A stretch of DNA of 64,000 nucleotides from Streptomyces sp. V4I2 (lineage in GTDB: Bacteria > Actinomycetota > Actinomycetes > Streptomycetales > Streptomycetaceae), in assembly GCF_030817655.1 (NCBI RefSeq), contig NZ_JAUSZM010000003.1, forward strand, positions 7,378,001 to 7,442,000, given 5' to 3'. The notes below the pieces were generated by a model. The model saw only the letters and a list, made by a program, of their open reading frames with translations, was not told where the DNA came from and made no database searches. Position numbers and translations under genes: made by a program. Positions 1 to 9,515 of this stretch are shown here, in pieces (the first letter of the stretch is position 1; every line of letters begins with the position of its first letter).

Positions 1-285
1 CGCGCGGCCGCGGAAGGCCGTACCGTCCTCTCCCCGGCCGTCGCCTCCCGCCTGGTCTCCGCGGTCCGTACCCCCAGGGCCCCCGGCAAGGAGCCGCTGT
101 CCGCCCGCGAACGTGAGGTACTGGCCCTGGTCGCCCGGGGCACCTCCAACCGCGAGATAGCCCGCGAACTCTTCATCAGCGAGGCCACCGTCAAGACCCA
201 CCTCACCCACCTCTACGCCAAGCTGGGCGTCAAGGACCGCGCGGCAGCAGTGGCAACGGCCTACGACCGCGGAATCCTCGGCTGA
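1..285 (+). CDS. LuxR-type response regulator, C-terminal part (5' end outside window)
   Basis: Open from the first base in frame 1 to a TGA at 283-285, giving 94 residues. The last 60 residues form a LuxR/GerE helix-turn-helix: LSAREREVLALVARG, then NREIARELFISEATVKTHL, then a dimerisation helix with YAKLGVKDR. This is the DNA-binding end of a NarL/FixJ family regulator, most likely the output domain of a two-component response regulator. The receiver domain would lie upstream and is not visible. The HTH assignment is certain; that it is a two-component regulator is inferred from the short linker and typical length. It runs convergently towards glgX across a repeat-rich spacer. Confidence 0.85.
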   Translation, partial: RAAAEGRTVLSPAVASRLVSAVRTPRAPGKEPLSAREREVLALVARGTSNREIARELFISEATVKTHLTHLYAKLGVKDRAAAVATAYDRGILG

Positions 286-345
286 CCACGCCGCCCAGCA
301 CACGGCCAGCGGCGCCGCCCACGCGACAGGCCTCCAAGCAGACCA

Positions 346-480
346 GGGGACGCGGTCCCCACCGGGCTCAAAGGGGCGGGAGTCCTCCGGGGGATGCGGG
401 AACGCGGTCCCCGCCCGGGTCGTAGGGGGCGTAGCCCCCGTCGGGGTTGAAGGGGCGGAGCCCCTGGGGGATGGGACGGG
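346..480. repeat. Repeat-rich convergent spacer with several hairpins
   Basis: The 219-nt gap between the response regulator (+) and glgX (-) holds two imperfect tandem copies of a GC-rich unit (about 346-400 and 397-480). Each starts with ACGCGGTCCCC and runs through a GGGGCGG core to GGGGGATG. Perfect short hairpins are seen at 346-360 (GGGGAC-GCG-GTCCCC), 425-439 (GGGGGC-GTA-GCCCCC) and 451-465 (AGGGGC-GGA-GCCCCT). They lie between two gene ends, so they may serve as a bidirectional terminator. The 451-495 end resembles the right edge of the element near 47011-47063. Confidence 0.6.
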
Positions 481-504
481 TAGGGGCGGCGGGGGCGTGG
501 ACTC

Positions 505-2751
<2,247 letters not shown>

Positions 2752-2903
2752 CTGTCAGCCTCCCACGGCTCGTGGAACGACGTGGGAAAGGGCAGGTGAC
2801 GTCCCGGCCACGGCACCCCCTCGCGTCGTTCTCCCCACTGTTCTGCCCAGAGCTGCGGTCGCACTCACGTTTCCCCGAAGCAGGCGCCGTCGTTGGGCAC
2901 GCC

Positions 2904-4148
2904 GTGAGGCACGTAACTGGGCGCGCACGGCGCGTGGGGGTCGCACTGGCCACCGTACTGACATGGGCAGGACTGCTGGCCGGGGCCACCGGCTGCACTA
3001 CCGACGGCAGGGGCGCCGTCGACCTCGGCGGGCTCGGCAAACCCCCGGCACCGAAGGACATCATCAGGATCACGCCCGACGACGGCACCAAGGGGGTACG
3101 GCCCGAGGAGAAACTCCTGGTACGGGTGCCCGAGGGACGACTGGAGTCGGTCAAGGCCGTCAAATCCCAGGACGCCCAGGAGTCCCCGGTGCCCGGGCAT
3201 CTCTCCGAGGACGGCCTGAGCTGGGAACCCGACGACGAGAAGCTCGCGCTGGCCGCCAAGTACACGATCGACGCGGTCGCCGTGGACGGCCACGGCCGCC
3301 GTTCGGCGCGCCACACCATCTTCACGACGCACGTCCCCGACGAGCGCTTCATCGGATACGTCACCCCGGAGAACCGCTCCACCGTCGGCACCGGAATGAT
3401 CGTCTCCCTGGAGTTCAACCGGGAGATCGAGCACCGCGCGGCCGTCGAACGGGCGGTCCACGTCACCGCGAATCCGCCCGTCGAGATCCGCCCGCACTGG
3501 TTCGGCAACGGCCGCCTGGACTTCCGCCCCGAGCAGTACTGGAAGCCCGGCACCCAGGTCACGGTCAGCCTGCGGCTGAGGGACGTCGAAGGAGCCCCCG
3601 GCGTCTACGGCCTGCAGTACAAGACCTTCTCCTTCACCATCGGCCGCAGCCAGGTCTCCCTGGTCGACGCGGCCGAGCACACCATGGAGGTGCGGCGGGA
3701 CGGCGACCTGCTGGCCACCGTGCCGATCACGGCCGGCGCCCCGAAGACCACGACGTACAACGGCAGGATGGTCGTCACCGAGATGCTCGAGGTGACCCGG
3801 ATGAACGGCGCCACGGTCGGCTTCAAGAAGAAGAACGGCAAGGGCGAGTACGACATTCCGGACGTCCCGCACGCCATGCGCCTGACCGACTCCGGCACCT
3901 TCCTGCACGGCAACTACTGGGCGCCGGACGCCTTCGGCCGGGTCAATGTCAGCCACGGCTGCGTGGGCCTCAGGGACGTGAAGGGCGGCGGTGCGGACAC
4001 GCCCGCGGGCTGGTTCTTCGACCGCAGCCTCATCGGGGACGTCGTCGAGGTCGTCCACAGCAATGACAAGAAGGTCGCTCCCGACAACGGGCTCGGAGGG
4101 TGGAACATGGGCTGGAAGGAGTGGAAGGCGGGCAGCGCGCTGAAGTGA
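2904..4148 (+). CDS. L,D-transpeptidase lipoprotein (YkuD), first copy
   Basis: 414 residues from GTG 2904. I chose this start because it puts a basic n-region (GRARR) and a hydrophobic segment in front of a Cys in GATGC, a weak lipobox. The open frame extends further upstream but without a signal-like sequence. After the signal come two Ig-like bacterial L,D-transpeptidase domains (about 50-240). The YkuD catalytic domain follows, with HGNYW near 335 and SHGC at 350-353, where Cys353 is the nucleophile. Such enzymes make 3-3 (meso-DAP to meso-DAP) cross-links in peptidoglycan outside the membrane. A close paralogue follows 171 nt downstream in the same direction. The ribosome binding site is not obvious. 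Confidence 0.88.
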   Translation: MRHVTGRARRVGVALATVLTWAGLLAGATGCTTDGRGAVDLGGLGKPPAPKDIIRITPDDGTKGVRPEEKLLVRVPEGRLESVKAVKSQDAQESPVPGHLSEDGLSWEPDDEKLALAAKYTIDAVAVDGHGRRSARHTIFTTHVPDERFIGYVTPENRSTVGTGMIVSLEFNREIEHRAAVERAVHVTANPPVEIRPHWFGNGRLDFRPEQYWKPGTQVTVSLRLRDVEGAPGVYGLQYKTFSFTIGRSQVSLVDAAEHTMEVRRDGDLLATVPITAGAPKTTTYNGRMVVTEMLEVTRMNGATVGFKKKNGKGEYDIPDVPHAMRLTDSGTFLHGNYWAPDAFGRVNVSHGCVGLRDVKGGGADTPAGWFFDRSLIGDVVEVVHSNDKKVAPDNGLGGWNMGWKEWKAGSALK

Positions 4149-4319
4149 CCCGACAGGGGGGCGGGTTGCTCCAACGTTCCGTTGAAGTCGGTACGGAACA
4201 GTGACAATCAGGAGCCGCATGTGCCCCTGACCTTGTGGTTACTATGCGCCGGTGCGCGTGGTGGTACGCGCGGGGGAGCGGGGGCCGGACCAGGCCCCGC
4301 GAGGGGAGAAGAGTTGAAC

Positions 4320-5594
4320 GTGCGACCGATATCGGGGGCGTCGGTTGACGCGCGGGGGCGACGCGGCCGGGGGCTGCTGGCGCTGATACTCGGCGTCCTG
4401 CTGCTGGCCGTCACCGCGTGCGGCGGGGGCGGCGGCTCCGACTCGGGGGGCGAGTCCGGGGACGGGAACGGGAACGGGACGAACAAGGACAAGAGCTCGT
4501 CCCAGGCGGAGGCCAAGCAGTCGCAGGCCGTCGTCTCCATAGCCCCGAAGGACGGCGCCAAGTCCGTCGACACCAGCGGCGCCCTCAAGGTCAGCGCCGC
4601 CAAGGGCGAGTTGACCCAGGTCGAGGTCAAGGACGCCAAGGGCGCCGAGATAGCCGGGAAGATCACCGGCAACGGCGCCACCTGGACGCCGTCCACACAT
4701 CTCGCCGCCGCCACCAAGTACACGGTGCACGCGGTCGCGAAGGACTCCGAGGGCCGCGAGGCCGCCGAGGACTCCAGCTTCACCACCCTGACGCCCGAGA
4801 ACACGTTCGTCGGCAGCTTCACCCCCGAGGACGGCTCGAAGGTCGGCGTCGGAATGCCGTTCTCCGTCCGCTTCACCCGGGGCATCACCAACCCGGCCGA
4901 CGTCGAGAGCGCCATCAGCATCAAGACCGAGCCGGCCGTCGAGGTCGAGGGCCACTGGTTCGGCAACGACCGCCTGGACTTCCGCCCCGAGGAGTACTGG
5001 AAGGAAGGCACCAAGGTCACCGTCGACCTCAACCTCGACGGCGTCGAGGGCCGCGACGGCGTCTACGGCAAGCAGGACAAGACCATCTCCTTCACCATCG
5101 GCCGCAATCAGGTCTCCGTGGTCGACGTCAAGAAGCTCACGATGAAGGTCATGCAGGACGGCAAGGTCGTCAAGACCATCCCGGTCACCACCGGCAAGCC
5201 AGGCATGGAGACCTGGAACGGCCAGATGGTCATCAGCGAGCGGCTCACGGTGACCCGTATGAACGGCGCGACGGTCGGCTACACCGACGCCGACGGCAAG
5301 GGCGAGTACGACATCAAGGACGTCCCGCACGCCATGCGCCTGACCAACTCCGGCACCTTCATCCACGGCAACTACTGGGGCGGCGGCGCCTTCGGCAACT
5401 ACAACGCCAGCCACGGCTGCATCGGCCTGCGCGACGTGCGCGGCGGCTACGACAGCGGCGTGCCGGCGGCCTGGTTCTTCAACCACTCGATGATCGGTGA
5501 CGTGGTGACCGTGAAGAACTCCAACGACGCGACGGTCGCGCCCGACAACGGGTTCAACGGCTGGAACATGTCGTGGGAGAAGTGGAAGGCGTAG
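4320..5594 (+). CDS. L,D-transpeptidase lipoprotein (YkuD), second copy
   Basis: 424 residues from GTG 4320, preceded by GAGGGGAGAAG at the right spacing. The frame upstream to 4182 lacks this support. The signal peptide ends in a good lipobox, VTAC, followed by a glycine/serine-rich and then Lys/Gln-rich linker, as expected for a lipoprotein facing the wall. Two Ig-like domains precede the YkuD domain, with HGNYW and SHGC at 364-367 (nucleophile Cys367). It shares most of its catalytic-domain sequence with the preceding gene, so the pair is a tandem duplication. The main differences are the linker and signal regions, which suggests similar chemistry with different placement or timing. Confidence 0.9.
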   Translation: MRPISGASVDARGRRGRGLLALILGVLLLAVTACGGGGGSDSGGESGDGNGNGTNKDKSSSQAEAKQSQAVVSIAPKDGAKSVDTSGALKVSAAKGELTQVEVKDAKGAEIAGKITGNGATWTPSTHLAAATKYTVHAVAKDSEGREAAEDSSFTTLTPENTFVGSFTPEDGSKVGVGMPFSVRFTRGITNPADVESAISIKTEPAVEVEGHWFGNDRLDFRPEEYWKEGTKVTVDLNLDGVEGRDGVYGKQDKTISFTIGRNQVSVVDVKKLTMKVMQDGKVVKTIPVTTGKPGMETWNGQMVISERLTVTRMNGATVGYTDADGKGEYDIKDVPHAMRLTNSGTFIHGNYWGGGAFGNYNASHGCIGLRDVRGGYDSGVPAAWFFNHSMIGDVVTVKNSNDATVAPDNGFNGWNMSWEKWKA

Positions 5595-5619
5595 GACTTC
5601 CCGTAGGCGCACGGCCCTG

Positions 5620-5811
5620 GTGTGAGGTACGGCACCGGGGCCTGGGGGCAACCGGGTGTGACCCACGGCACCGGGGCCTGGGCAACCGGGTGTGGCCCAC
5701 GGCACCGAACAGGTTGTCGTTAGTCCCCGTGCTGTGTCTGCCTGGGGGACAACCCCCAGACCCCCGGCCGAGTGTGACCCACGGCACCGAACCAGTTGCC
5801 GTTAGTCCCCG
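5620..5811. repeat. Four imperfect direct repeats of about 34-41 bp
   Basis: Four copies of a unit beginning GTGTGACCCACGGCACCG start at about 5620, 5656, 5690 and 5772. The first two continue as GGGCCTGGG..CAACCG. The last two continue as AACAGGTTG or AACCAGTTG and then CGTTAGTCCCCGT. An 18-nt hairpin element sits between copies three and four. The array fills the gap between the second L,D-transpeptidase and the enoyl-CoA hydratase gene; the last copy ends 13 nt before the hydratase start codon. Copies are too few and too unequal for a CRISPR. Confidence 0.7.
5742..5759. terminator. Hairpin inside the direct-repeat spacer
   Basis: CTGGGGG-ACAA-CCCCCAG is a perfect 7-bp stem with a 4-nt loop. 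It is followed by ACCCCCGG, a context seen in many Streptomyces intergenic spacers. It lies downstream of the second L,D-transpeptidase gene and could end its transcript, although there is no T-tract. Confidence 0.4.
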
Positions 5812-5824
5812 TTAACCTGCCTGC

Positions 5825-6592
5825 ATGACCGTGAATCTCGAAGTCGCCGAGGGCGTCGGCACGATCCGCCTCGACCGCCCGCCCATGAACGCGCTGGACG
5901 TCGCCACGCAGGACCGGCTCAAGGAGCTGGCGGAGGAGGCGGCTCGCCGGGACGATGTGCGGGCCGTGGTGATCTACGGCGGGGAGAAGGTGTTCGCGGC
6001 CGGCGCGGACATCAAGGAGATGCAGGCCATGGACCACACGGCGATGGTCCTGCGCGCCCGCGACCTGCAGGACTCGTTCACGGCGGTGGCCCGGATCCCC
6101 AAGCCGGTGGTGGCGGCGGTGACGGGTTACGCGCTGGGCGGTGGCTGTGAGTTGGCGCTGTGCGCGGACTTCCGTATCGCCGCCGAGAACGCCAAGCTGG
6201 GCCAGCCCGAGATCCTGCTGGGCCTGATCCCGGGCGCGGGCGGTACACAGCGCCTGTCCCGGCTCACCGGCCCTTCCAGGGCGAAGGACCTGATCTTCAC
6301 CGGCCGCATGGTGAAGGCGGACGAGGCGCTGACCCTGGGCTTGGTGGACCGCGTGGTGCCCGCCGACGAGGTCTACACGCAGGCCCACGCGTGGGCGGCG
6401 AAGCTGGCGCAGGGCCCGGCGATCGCGCTGCGCGCGGCGAAGGAGTCGATCGACGCCGGCCTGGAGACCGACCTCGAGACCGGTCTGGCCGTCGAACGGA
6501 ACTGGTTCGCGGGTCTGTTCGCCACGGAGGACCGCGCACGCGGGATGAAGAGCTTCGTGGAAGAAGGCCCCGGCAAGGCGAAGTTTCTCTGA
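5825..6592 (+). CDS. Enoyl-CoA hydratase/isomerase family protein
   Basis: 255 residues, standard crotonase length. The oxyanion-hole motif FAAGADI is at 57-63 and GGGCELALCADF at 105-116. The two catalytic glutamates of hydratases are present (Glu109 and Glu129), as is GLIPGAGGTQRL. It should add water to trans-2-enoyl-CoA in fatty-acid or related acyl-CoA breakdown; the exact substrate cannot be read from sequence. No Shine-Dalgarno is seen before ATG 5825, and the direct-repeat array ends only 13 nt upstream, so the transcript may be nearly leaderless. No beta-oxidation partners are adjacent. Confidence 0.9.
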   Translation: MTVNLEVAEGVGTIRLDRPPMNALDVATQDRLKELAEEAARRDDVRAVVIYGGEKVFAAGADIKEMQAMDHTAMVLRARDLQDSFTAVARIPKPVVAAVTGYALGGGCELALCADFRIAAENAKLGQPEILLGLIPGAGGTQRLSRLTGPSRAKDLIFTGRMVKADEALTLGLVDRVVPADEVYTQAHAWAAKLAQGPAIALRAAKESIDAGLETDLETGLAVERNWFAGLFATEDRARGMKSFVEEGPGKAKFL

Positions 6593-6652
6593 ACCGCTTG
6601 CAATTGACGCCGTGTCTGATGCGGGTCCCTCGATGGGGCGGTTTATGGGAGC

Positions 6653-6669
6653 CTTAAGGCAACCTTAAG
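6653..6669. promoter_or_regulatory. Perfect 17-bp palindrome, candidate operator
   Basis: CTTAAGG-CAA-CCTTAAG is a perfect inverted repeat of 7-bp arms. It is AT-rich in a sequence where AT-rich words are scarce. It lies 60 nt after the enoyl-CoA hydratase stop and about 185 nt before the ATPase start, so it could be an operator for the ATPase gene promoter. The binding protein is unknown. Confidence 0.45.
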
Positions 6670-6854
6670 TCTGCCTTGTCGAGGGAGCCTGTCGATTGCC
6701 GCCCACGGAGCCTCCGCCGCAGGTCGGACGGGCTGTTCCAGGCACCGAAGTGCCATTGGCATATGCCGGACGACCCGCGCGGAATGACAGATTCCGGGGG
6801 GCGTATTCGTCAGGAACGGCCCCGGAGGGCCCTTTCGGCGGCCATGATGGGGGC

Positions 6855-7358
6855 ATGGCGGGGCTGGAGGGTATCGAACAGCCGCGGGGAGAGAGCCGTG
6901 CGACCGCGGCGCGCTGGTCTCCGACGGTCGAGGACGAACACGCACTCAAGGCGCTCGAACTGTTCGGCAACCCCACGGAGGCGGAGGTTCCGCTGCCGTC
7001 CCGCCCCGAGTCCGCGGCCACGGCCCGCCGGCTGGCCCAGGTCGTCGTCCTCCGCCAGTGGGGCCTCACCCCCAAGGTGACGGAAGACGCGGTCTTACTG
7101 GTCTCCGAACTCGTCGGCAACGCCGTACGCCACACCGGCGCCCGCGTCTTCGGCCTCCGCATGCGCCGCCGCCGCGGCTGGATCCGCATCGAGGTCCGCG
7201 ACCCGTCCCGGGGTCTCCCCTGTCTGATGCCGGTCCAGGAGATGGACATCAGCGGGCGGGGCCTGTTCCTGGTGGACAAGCTCTCCGACCGCTGGGGCGT
7301 GGATCTGCTCCCGCGAGGCAAGACGACCTGGTTCGAGATGAGAGTGGCGGACCGCTGA
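6855..7358 (+). CDS. Anti-sigma/serine-kinase-like ATP-binding protein (HATPase_c), with TTA codon
   Basis: 167 residues from ATG 6855, preceded by GGGG; the longer frame from 6696 has no domain support. It has the Bergerat ATP-binding fold typical of RsbW/SpoIIAB-like proteins: N-box SELVGNAVRH, G1-type EVRDPSRG and G2-type GRGLFLVDKLSDRWG. Streptomyces has dozens of these small orphan kinases, which usually regulate sigma factors through partner switching with anti-sigma antagonists; the partner here is not adjacent. Codon 81 is TTA (7095-7097), so translation should need the bldA leucyl-tRNA and be strongest late in development. A palindrome at 6653-6669 may control it. Confidence 0.85.
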   Translation: MAGLEGIEQPRGESRATAARWSPTVEDEHALKALELFGNPTEAEVPLPSRPESAATARRLAQVVVLRQWGLTPKVTEDAVLLVSELVGNAVRHTGARVFGLRMRRRRGWIRIEVRDPSRGLPCLMPVQEMDISGRGLFLVDKLSDRWGVDLLPRGKTTWFEMRVADR

Positions 7359-7440
7359 GGGCGGAGCCCCCTGGTGCGGCGCGACCCGCACCGGCCGCCG
7401 TTCGGACGAATCGCCCACTTTCCCCCGCAACCCCCCTTAA

Positions 7441-8235
7441 ATGGTGCGGGTGACCACGACCGACCGCCGTACGGCACTCCGCGCAGGCGCCACCTTCGTC
7501 ACCGCAGGTGCCCTCGCCGCCGGCTGCGCGACCCACGGCGAAGTCGCCCGCCCGGCCCCCGCCACCGAAAGGTCCTCCCCCAAAGCCAAAGCCAAAGCCA
7601 CATCCGAAGCCCCCGCCCCCCGCCACTTCCCGACCCACCCCACCCAGCTCACCCACGGCCCCCGCACCCACCCCCGCATCGCCCTCACCTTCCACGGCGG
7701 CGGCGACCCCACCACCGCCCGCGCCCTCCTCGCCGAAGCCGAACGACACGACGCCCGGGTCACCGTCCTCGCCGTCGGCACCTGGCTCGACGAACACCCC
7801 GCCCTCGCCCGCCGCATCCTCGACGGCGGCCACGACCTGGGCAACCACACCCTCCGCCACCTCGACATCAACACCATGTCCGTGGCGGCCGCCCGGGCGG
7901 AGATCACCGGCTGCGCCGAGCGCCTCCAACGCCTCACCGCATCCATCGGCACCTGGTTCCGCCCCTCCCGCGCCGCCCGCGCCTCCCCCCTCGTCGAGCG
8001 CCTGGCGCACACCGCGGGCTACCCGCACGTTCTCTCCTACGACGTCGACTCCCTCGACTTCACCTCGCCCGGCGCCGGAGCCGTCACCCGCAAGGTCCTC
8101 GGCGAGATCCGCAACGGATCCGTGGTGAGCCTGCACTTCGGGTACGCGGACACGGTCGCCGCACTCCCCGCCGTACTGGAAGAACTCGACCGTCGTGGAC
8201 TGCGCGCGGTCACCACCACGGAGCTGCTGAGCTGA
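7441..8235 (+). CDS. Exported NodB-like polysaccharide deacetylase with altered first motif
   Basis: 264 residues. The N-terminus has a twin-arginine DRRTALR motif followed by a hydrophobic stretch ending in AAGC, so it is probably a Tat-exported, possibly lipid-anchored protein; a Pro/Lys/Ala-rich linker follows. The NodB domain has the metal-binding histidines in NHTLRH and later motifs FRPS, DVDSLDF and LHFG. The first motif reads TFHGGGD where catalytic members have TFDDG, so the usual catalytic-base and metal-binding aspartates are not in place. Activity is therefore uncertain. Its TGA overlaps the next gene's ATG by one base, indicating coupled translation with the propeller lipoprotein. 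Confidence 0.8.
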   Translation: MVRVTTTDRRTALRAGATFVTAGALAAGCATHGEVARPAPATERSSPKAKAKATSEAPAPRHFPTHPTQLTHGPRTHPRIALTFHGGGDPTTARALLAEAERHDARVTVLAVGTWLDEHPALARRILDGGHDLGNHTLRHLDINTMSVAAARAEITGCAERLQRLTASIGTWFRPSRAARASPLVERLAHTAGYPHVLSYDVDSLDFTSPGAGAVTRKVLGEIRNGSVVSLHFGYADTVAALPAVLEELDRRGLRAVTTTELLS

Positions 8236-9425
8236 TGCACCGCAACCTCACCACGAGCACCCTCGCCGCCCTGACCGCCCTCACCGCCCTGACCGCGCTC
8301 GCCGCCTGTGGCACCGAGACGACCAGGGACCGAGCCGGCGAATCCGGGATCACAGAGGCAGCCGTACCCGCCCCGCCGACGAGGAAGCCGGTGCAGGGCC
8401 TGCCCGGCATGCCGCCCGTCCTCGACCCGGAGGACGTGTACGCGGCCGACCGCCCGAACAAGCTCTCCCCGGTGGTCAAGGACTTCCCGTCCCGGGTCTA
8501 CGTCCCCAACACCGAGTCCGACACCGTCTCGGTGATCGATCCGAAGACGTACGAGATCATCGAGACGATCCCGGTCGGACGGCAGCCCCAACACGTCGTC
8601 CCCTCCTGGGATTTGAAGACTCTCTGGGTCAACAACAACCGCGGCCACACCCTCACCCCGATCGACCCGAAGACCGGGAAGGCGGGCAAGCCGGTCGAGG
8701 TCCACGACCCGTACAACCTCTACTTCACGCCCAACGGCAAGTACGCCGTCGTGATGGCCTCCCTCGACCGCGAACTCGTCTTCCGCGACCCGCACACCAT
8801 GAAGACGATCAAGACGGAGCCGGTGACCTGCTACGGCGTCAACCACGCCGACTTCTCCCTCGACGGCAAGTACTTCATCGTCTCCTGCGAGTTCAGCGGC
8901 GAACTCCTCAAGGTCGACACGGAGAAGATGAAGGTCGTCGGGCAGCAGAAGCTCCCGTTCGACGGCGCCATGCCGCAGGACGTGAAGATCTCGCCGGACG
9001 GCAAGCGGTTCTACATCGCGGACATGATGGCCGACGGCATGTGGGTCCTGGACGGCGCCAAGTTCACCGAGCCGAAGCTCCTGCCCACCGGCAAGGGCAC
9101 CCACGGCCTCTACGTCAGCCGCGACTCCCGCGAGATGTACGTCTCGAACCGCGGCGAAGGCACCGTCTCCGTCTTCGACTTCACCCAGAACAAGCTCACC
9201 AAGAAGTGGCACCTGCCCGACGGCGCCAGCCCCGACATGGGCGGCGTCTCCGCCGACGGCAAGGTCCTGTGGCTGTCGGGGCGTTACGACTCCGAGGTGT
9301 ACGCCATCGACACCCGCACCGGCACCCAGCTCGCCCGCGTCCCCGTCGGCAGTGGCCCGCACGGCCTCGCGGTCTACCCGCAGCCGGGCCGCTACTCGCT
9401 GGGCCACACGGGCATCTTCCGCTGA
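8235..9425 (+). CDS. YncE/NHL-type beta-propeller lipoprotein
   Basis: 396 residues from ATG 8235 (TGATG junction with the NodB-like gene). The signal peptide contains a threefold LTAL repeat and ends in the lipobox LAAC. The mature part is a series of about seven 40-residue repeats with recurring segments such as VYVPNTESDTVSVID, MYVSNRGEGTVSVFD and PVGSGPHGLAV. These are typical of YVTN/YncE seven-bladed propellers. Such proteins are extracellular binding or scaffold proteins; no catalytic motif is evident. Coupling to the NodB-like protein suggests that they act on the same surface or secreted substrate. The ligand cannot be inferred. Confidence 0.85.
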   Translation: MHRNLTTSTLAALTALTALTALAACGTETTRDRAGESGITEAAVPAPPTRKPVQGLPGMPPVLDPEDVYAADRPNKLSPVVKDFPSRVYVPNTESDTVSVIDPKTYEIIETIPVGRQPQHVVPSWDLKTLWVNNNRGHTLTPIDPKTGKAGKPVEVHDPYNLYFTPNGKYAVVMASLDRELVFRDPHTMKTIKTEPVTCYGVNHADFSLDGKYFIVSCEFSGELLKVDTEKMKVVGQQKLPFDGAMPQDVKISPDGKRFYIADMMADGMWVLDGAKFTEPKLLPTGKGTHGLYVSRDSREMYVSNRGEGTVSVFDFTQNKLTKKWHLPDGASPDMGGVSADGKVLWLSGRYDSEVYAIDTRTGTQLARVPVGSGPHGLAVYPQPGRYSLGHTGIFR

Positions 9426-9515
9426 GGCACGGCTGATTGACGTGTGGTCAGCTGACGCGCCGCCGCACGAGTGAAGGTCCCCGACGCGCCGCCGCGGGAC
9501 CGGGATCGTGCTCCC

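Noticed and set aside
5620..5811. CRISPR array
   Set aside because: Only four imperfect units, unequal spacing and no unique spacers of constant length, and no cas genes.
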